Assembly: GCA_910592005.1 (NCBI GenBank)
Contig: CAJVPP010003060.1
Location: forward strand, 1-12,707
Source: Funneliformis mosseae
Lineage: Eukaryota > Glomeromycota > Glomeromycetes > Glomerales > Glomeraceae
Length of the DNA: 12,707 nucleotides
Reading direction: 5' to 3'
Position numbers and translations under genes: made by a program. Of this stretch, positions 8,456-12,707 are shown in pieces. A model generated the notes under the pieces. The model worked only from the letters and a program-made list of their open reading frames with translations, was not told the origin of the DNA and ran no database searches. The first letter of the stretch is position 1. Every line of letters begins with the position of its first letter.

Positions 8456-8968
8456 CTTTAAAACTATACTATTTGTTATTTTATTATAAAGTATTTCAAT
8501 TTCACTTTTTAAATAATTAGCTTTTAAAGAAATAAGTACACTTTATACAGCTAAATTTATAATATGTGTAAAATATCGAATATGATTATTTTTTTTTAGT
8601 AAAATTAATATTTTGTAATTGACATTTTTTTCAAGTTCTTCTATCATAATATTATTATTTCTGGCATTATCAGTTGTATAACATTGAATTTATAATATAA
8701 TTAATTATAAATTAAAGTTGTAAATTAAATTTTAAAAAATTAAATAAGATATACATACTTTAATAAGAATTTTAAATTTATTATAGCAATTAATAAAAGA
8801 TTTTACTAAATTTTCTCTAGAATGAGTTCCATTTAATTTATAAAAATCAACTAAAATTTCTACCAATTCCTATTCTTTTGAAATCCAATGAGCTATAATC
8901 CCTAAAAAAAGGATATAATTAGCTAATATCTACCCATCTATTGTAAATGATATATGACTAAGAATATT

Positions 8969-9033
8969 CTAAAATAAAAATAAATATTAATATTAAATTT
9001 ATATAAATAAAAATAAAAATAAAAAAATATAAC
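8969..9033 (-). other. hAT intron 3
   Basis: A 65-bp intron on the minus strand, from GTTATA after IQDILQ to TTTTAG before NILSHISFTIDG; the interior is nearly pure A/T. Confidence 0.6.
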
Positions 9034-9739
9034 CTGTAAAATATCTTGAATTTTTATACACTCTTGATTAAAATATTTTATTATATCTACATGAATAGTA
9101 TCAGCTAAAGGTATTTTGATATTAGGATTTAACATCTGAAATAAATTTTGCAAATTTTTTGATTCAAGAATTAAAAAAGATTGATCATTATAAATAATCC
9201 ATTTAGAGATATAATCATAAAATATAGTTAGAAAATACTATATAAAAAATTATATAAATTTTAATATTTGATAAATATATAAAAAAATTTTAAATAAAAA
9301 CTTACAGATGGTATTTTATTAATATATTTATCTATTGCTCTTCTTGTTTCTAATTTTTCTAATTTAATAGGATATTTATTTTTTAAATGCCAATGAAAAT
9401 TACTTGTAGTTCTACTAATACGCTTATATTCTATACTGTAATATTTAAAATATTAATAAATAAAATATTTTTTATAAATTAAAAAATAAATATATACTTA
9501 TGAATAATATATGCATTTTGCTTTTTCATTTTCTATTTTAAAATATTTTTAAACTAAACTATATGTTCTTGAAAAAATTTCAGTCTCTGCTATAATATTA
9601 AATTCATTATTATTATAGTGCATAACATCTATACTCATCAAAGAAGTCCAAAATTTTTTTGCAGATCTTCACGAGACTTGATCACGTGAATTGATTTTTA
9701 TTGGTCTAAAAATAATCATTAGACATTTTAAAAAAAAAT

Positions 9740-12360
9740 TTATTTATTTAATTCTTCTAAATCTTCTAAAATACTATCTGGAATTTTTTTATGTGATTTG
9801 TATTTCTTAACAGCATATTCTGCCAATTTTCCACTAATACCTTTTTTATAAGCATCCATATAACGCTAACATTTTCTTGCAAATTTTTTAATTGTAATTA
9901 AAGGTACTAAGTCAAGGGATTTTGGTACAACTTTTTGTAATCCATTCTATAAATAATTGCAATTTTCTCATGCATATCTTTTACAAGCTCCCTAATATCT
10001 TTCAATGAAATTTAATTCACAATGAAATTTAGGGTAAAAAATACATATATGACCAGCCTTTTCAATTAATTTTTCAATTGCTCATTTTTGTGCAAGAAAA
10101 TCAGATTCTAAAGATATTACTTGACGAGTATAACAAGAAATTCTTGAAGGATCATGAACTTTTTCTTTACAATTTTTACATTCTAGTATTAATCCTTCAG
10201 ATGGCCATTTTTCTCGTTCTATTAATACTTGTTTAATTCCTTTTAGTTTACCTCAAAGTTTTTCATTATGATGTATAGCTGAAAATACCATTGATTGCGG
10301 CTATTAATTTGGTCTAAAATAAGTATTATGCATAATTGGTTGCTTGCCACTGGAATTTAAATTCATTCAGCTTGCAACTAAAGCATCTTTTCCAAAAGCA
10401 GCATGATTAGAACTATTATCAAAGGCAAATACCGCTACACAATTTGGATACAATGTCTCAAAAATAGGAATAGCTTTATATTTGATTTGTTCAAAAAGAT
10501 GATCAGCTGTCCAATAACCTTCTTGATTTTTACAGGTTTCAAATAGCATCATGCTTCTTCAGGTATATTTAAATTTTGTAATATATCTGCTTGTTGTAAA
10601 TGCAAACGTCCATTAATTTCAGTAAGAAACTCACCGACCATTATAGATCTTCCATTTCCTTTTTTTCATAGTAGCAGTTCTCTATTTTTGGCCTAAATTT
10701 CACATTTACTATCATTAGAATAAAAAATACACTCATCATGAGTTACAAGAATTCTTTCCTTTTCTTTTTCAGGTAAGTTGGGATATATACGATCCATTGT
10801 TTCACCTTCATACTTGGACATATATTTCTCATGTTTAAACATTTTTTCTAAAAATACTTTGCGATATTGTAAAATATCATCTCGTTTGTGTCTATCATAA
10901 TATATACCTTGATGATGTTATTGAAATGAATAACCAAGAATATTAAGCCATCTTGTTGCAGTCATTAAAGAAATAGTTTTTTTTTGTAATTCTGATATCA
11001 GGCAATAGTTTCTGTTTAACAAATTCTTTAAACGTAGCTGGCGTGGCCTTGAAATTTTGCTTATGAACCCAAATTTGACATTTTTCAGCTATATTTTCAT
11101 CATCAATTAATCTAATAGTTTTTGATGCTTTCCATATTTAAATGCTGGGAGTTTATTATTATGTAACCAGTAAGTTGTATTATATCAGATATGTCACGCT
11201 TTCCATGGACTACCATCAACAAAAATGATTTTAGCTGCCTTTAAACTAGCATGCATTTTTCCATTATTTAAGCGAGTAAAATATTCATAGATAGCTCTTT
11301 TTTTGTTATATTCAGTAACGGTCATTTTATCATGTTATTTTTCTAATTATTCTTTTAGACTTCGTATTCTTTTATCAATTTGGTAAGTATCTTTATTACT
11401 GATTTCATTTTCTGAATTACTCAAAATTCCATCAGATTGTATAATTGTAGCTTGATTACTAACTTTAAAAAAACTTGTAATTTTTTTAGTATTAACGGCT
11501 GCCTTGATAAATGAACTAGTTGATCCATATTTTTCATAATAACTTGATCTTGAAGTCTTTCCTATCATATATCGATCACGTTTTATTTTTTCTAATTCAC
11601 TTTCTTCCTTCCACTCTAATTTAAGTTCTTTGTTTTTAGGTTTTGTATTTCTTCAGTAACATCATCTCCATCATCATTATCCCAACCACTATCTTCGTTA
11701 TTACCCCATTCTTCTTTACCAATTTTTCCTTATCAAAGAATTCCAAATTTATACTAATATCACTTTTATTTGCAGTCTTACCATCACCAGAAGTATCAAA
11801 TAAACAACTATTACCATAAGGACCAGACGAACCACCATCACCAAAAGCACCAAACGAATAACTATCACTATAAAAATTAGATGAACCACCATTACCAAAA
11901 GCACCAAATGAACAACTATTACCATAAGGATCAGATAAACCACCATAACTAGAAGCACCAAATGAACCACTATAACCAGAAGTACTAAATGAACCACCAT
12001 CACCATAAGGACCAGATAAACCACCATAACCAGAAGCATCAAACGAACCACCATTACTAGAAGTACCAAATGAATTACTATCACCATAAGGATCAGATGA
12101 ACCACTATCACCAGAGGCACTAAACGAACTACTGTCATTAAAAGGACCAAACGAATCACTATTATTATAAGACGCAGTAATCGCAGTAACTGTGTCATAA
12201 TGACCAACATTTTTTTTACAATTGTTATTAATTAAAATTGAGGATTCAGGTTGATTTTGGTTATCTGTACTTGGATATCGTACTTTTTAATATCAAATTT
12301 ACCATCTACAGTGCGTTTTTAATTTTTTGATTTTCTTTTTTGCTTAGAAAGAGGTGGCAT
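9740..12360 (-). pseudogene. IS630/Tc1-type DDE transposase pseudogene with expanded N-terminal repeat (element 2)
   Basis: ATG at 12360-12358 (MPPLSKQKRKSKN, then TAA). After a one-base shift in an A run near 12286, a frame is open for 216 codons (12286-11636) and includes the 27-bp repeat tract. Further shifts lead through the acidic linker (EEWGNNEDSGWDNDGDD) to LEWKEESELEKIKRDRY, TSRSSYYEKYGSTSS, KHQKTIRLIDDENIAEK and the catalytic domain. The triad is present: VTHDECIFYSND (10740-10732 codes HDE), VFAFDNSSNHAAF (about 10434-10396), FHCELNFIE (Glu codon 10003-10001). The end is ISGKLAEYAVKKYKSHKKIP...ELNK, TAA at 9742-9740. About 18 in-frame stops are present, nearly all at positions expected to be Trp, Arg or Gln. 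Same family as 1233-3377. It cannot be translated into a full transposase; the family call is firm. Confidence 0.85.
11777..12151 (-). repeat. 27-bp coding minisatellite, 14 units
   Basis: Thirteen full units plus one short unit repeat at exactly 27 bp with no indel. In the frame continuous with the transposase N-terminus, each unit encodes nine residues of two alternating flavours, FGASGYGGS-like and SGPYGDSxS-like; examples are FGTSSNGGS, SGPYGDGGS, FGASSYGGL and SDPYGNSCS. No stop occurs in this frame. The segment is a Gly/Ser/Phe/Tyr-rich, probably disordered insertion between the basic N-terminus and the acidic linker. Element 1 has only about 25 unrelated residues at this place. Confidence 0.85.
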
Positions 12361-12448
12361 TTTTAATACAATAAAAAATAAATTGAAACGCGTTTAAGAT
12401 AATGGTTTAATGTAAAATGCGTAATTAGTTTTATTAATTTAATGATTT

Positions 12449-12472
12449 AAAATGTGATTACTATCACATTTT
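12449..12472. repeat. Perfect 10-bp inverted repeat, 4-nt loop
   Basis: AAAATGTGAT and ATCACATTTT flank TACT. It lies about 90 bp upstream of the element 2 start codon, between the gene and the presumed element end, so it may belong to the subterminal region. Function not known. Confidence 0.6.
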
Positions 12473-12510
12473 TAAGTACAGTGTGAAATACGAATAAAAT
12501 TTGCGATCAT

Positions 12511-12707
12511 GTATTTTGACCGTCTTTATTATATAATATTGGCAAAAATTCTATGGATTTAGGAAGAGAATTTCTGAAGTTGTCTATTTTATAGAAGGTA
12601 TTTATGAATTTTTTTATCACCAATATTTACCATAGTTTATTGATTAAATATATTATACTAATATTGATTGATCGTAAAAAGTATAATTTAGTTATATTTA
12701 CTTATGA
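12511..12707. other. AT-rich flank
   Basis: No frame, repeat or RNA gene is evident in the last 200 bp. Confidence 0.4.

Larger units (their letters stand above)
7151..9638 (-). pseudogene. hAT-family transposase pseudogene (about 11 exons)
   Basis: ATG at 9638. Exons, read on the minus strand: 9638-9498, 9435-9306, 9237-9034, 8968-8759, about 8692-8456, 8382-about 8235, 8191-about 8090, 8027-7818, 7749-7478, 7409-7348, 7265-7151. Features in order: a BED zinc finger (KYFKIENEKAKCIYYS...TSNFHWHLKNKYP, the second Cys now Tyr); NLFQMLNPNIKIPLADTI; the first acidic motif HISFTIDG; VDFYKLNGTHSRENLVKSF; second acidic motif TTDNARNN; NHIRYFTHIINLAV; LILDVKTRWNSTYDM; YNWLMNMIEDF; LRLKLLYYIDNY; and the dimerisation domain SQYPYLAKMTRNFLVIL, ATSILIEKAF, IDLIIQKRYNL, VRMCMCLKSW, TGA at 7153-7151. 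Stops include Trp-to-TAG changes after FTIDG, SKE, NDFE and IDNY. Frame shifts occur near 7930 and 7235. The superfamily call is firm; the gene is dead. Confidence 0.85.
6773..9660 (-). mobile_element. hAT-superfamily DNA transposon, decayed
   Basis: The element contains a many-exon hAT transposase fossil (9638-7151). Its gene-3' end is placed at 6773, where the sequence begins TAGAGTTCTAAATGAG. This fits the hAT terminal consensus YARNG and is followed by a subterminal array of GAGTCAA/TTGACTC words. The other end is not visible: just past the start codon the sequence runs into the CACGTG-bearing end of element 2. The hAT 5' terminus was probably lost or displaced. An 8-bp target duplication could not be checked. 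Confidence 0.6.
9683..12510 (-). mobile_element. IS630/Tc1-type DNA transposon, decayed (element 2)
   Basis: Carries the minus-strand transposase pseudogene 12360-9740. The gene-3' end at 9683 begins CACGTGAATTGATTTTTATT and resembles the terminal sequences of element 1 (CACGTG core, ATTGG block). The opposite end is uncertain: a GATCATG at about 12504 could be a decayed GATCACG, but the similarity is weak. Relative to element 1 the copy is inverted, diverged, lacks the 64-bp intron, and has gained a long 27-bp repeat tract. Confidence 0.5.

Noticed and set aside
11749..12210. A 153-codon Leu/Val/Met-rich minus-strand frame that looks like a membrane protein
   Set aside because: It is an alternate frame of the 27-bp repeat; the Gly/Ser/Phe frame joins the transposase N-terminus and acidic linker, and a 27-bp period opens more than one frame automatically.
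12264..12283. Tiny GT...AG segment (GTACGATATCCAAGTACAG) as an intron in element 2
   Set aside because: At 19 bp it is far shorter than the 60-80 bp introns here, and removing it does not restore a clean frame.
12449..12472. Rho-independent terminator
   Set aside because: The host is eukaryotic by intron evidence, and the stem is AT-rich and upstream of a dead gene.

Overview
This window looks like a transposon graveyard from a very AT-rich eukaryotic nuclear genome. I see no intact cellular gene. Protein-like stretches are interrupted by stops and frameshifts, and several are split by short introns (about 62-82 bp) with GT...AG borders, which rules out a bacterial or phage origin. Base composition, small introns and the style of the transposase families resemble arbuscular mycorrhizal fungi (Glomeromycotina, Rhizophagus-like). 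That assignment rests on recognising the families and is an inference.

Layout. 1-859: three nested or adjacent Tc1-like fragments. One ends at 110. One is only a terminal fragment (112-210). One holds the N-terminal helix-turn-helix part of a dead transposase gene (213-698, minus) behind its own terminal repeat (838-859). 1107-3502: a decayed IS630/Tc1-type element (element 1) with a plus-strand pseudogene containing one intron. 3563-4385: AT-rich satellite-like repeats, including a 102-bp tandem repeat. 4600-5171: remnant of an unidentified gene with an intron and an Arg/Ser then Arg/Asp/Lys-rich C-terminus. 5436-5670: a roughly 50-bp degenerate tandem repeat. 6067-6522: remnant exons of an unidentified minus-strand gene with an acidic C-terminus. 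6773-about 9660: a hAT element on the minus strand with its 3' end, a subterminal GAGTCAA-type motif array, and a transposase fossil of about eleven exons from a BED finger to the hAT dimerisation domain. 9683-about 12510: a second, divergent IS630/Tc1-type element (element 2, minus strand), paralogous to element 1. Its N-terminal coding region contains 14 units of a 27-bp tandem repeat encoding a Gly/Ser/Phe/Tyr-rich low-complexity segment.

Shared theme. Most in-frame stops in elements 1, 2 and the hAT gene are explained by C-to-T or G-to-A changes: TGG to TAG, CGA to TGA, CAA to TAA. This fits cytosine deamination in CpA and CpG contexts, RIP-like or methylation-driven. Three TAG codons replace the same conserved tryptophans in both IS630/Tc1-type copies. 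I found no defence system or new gene cassette; the coding minisatellite and the mutation signature are the most unusual things here.
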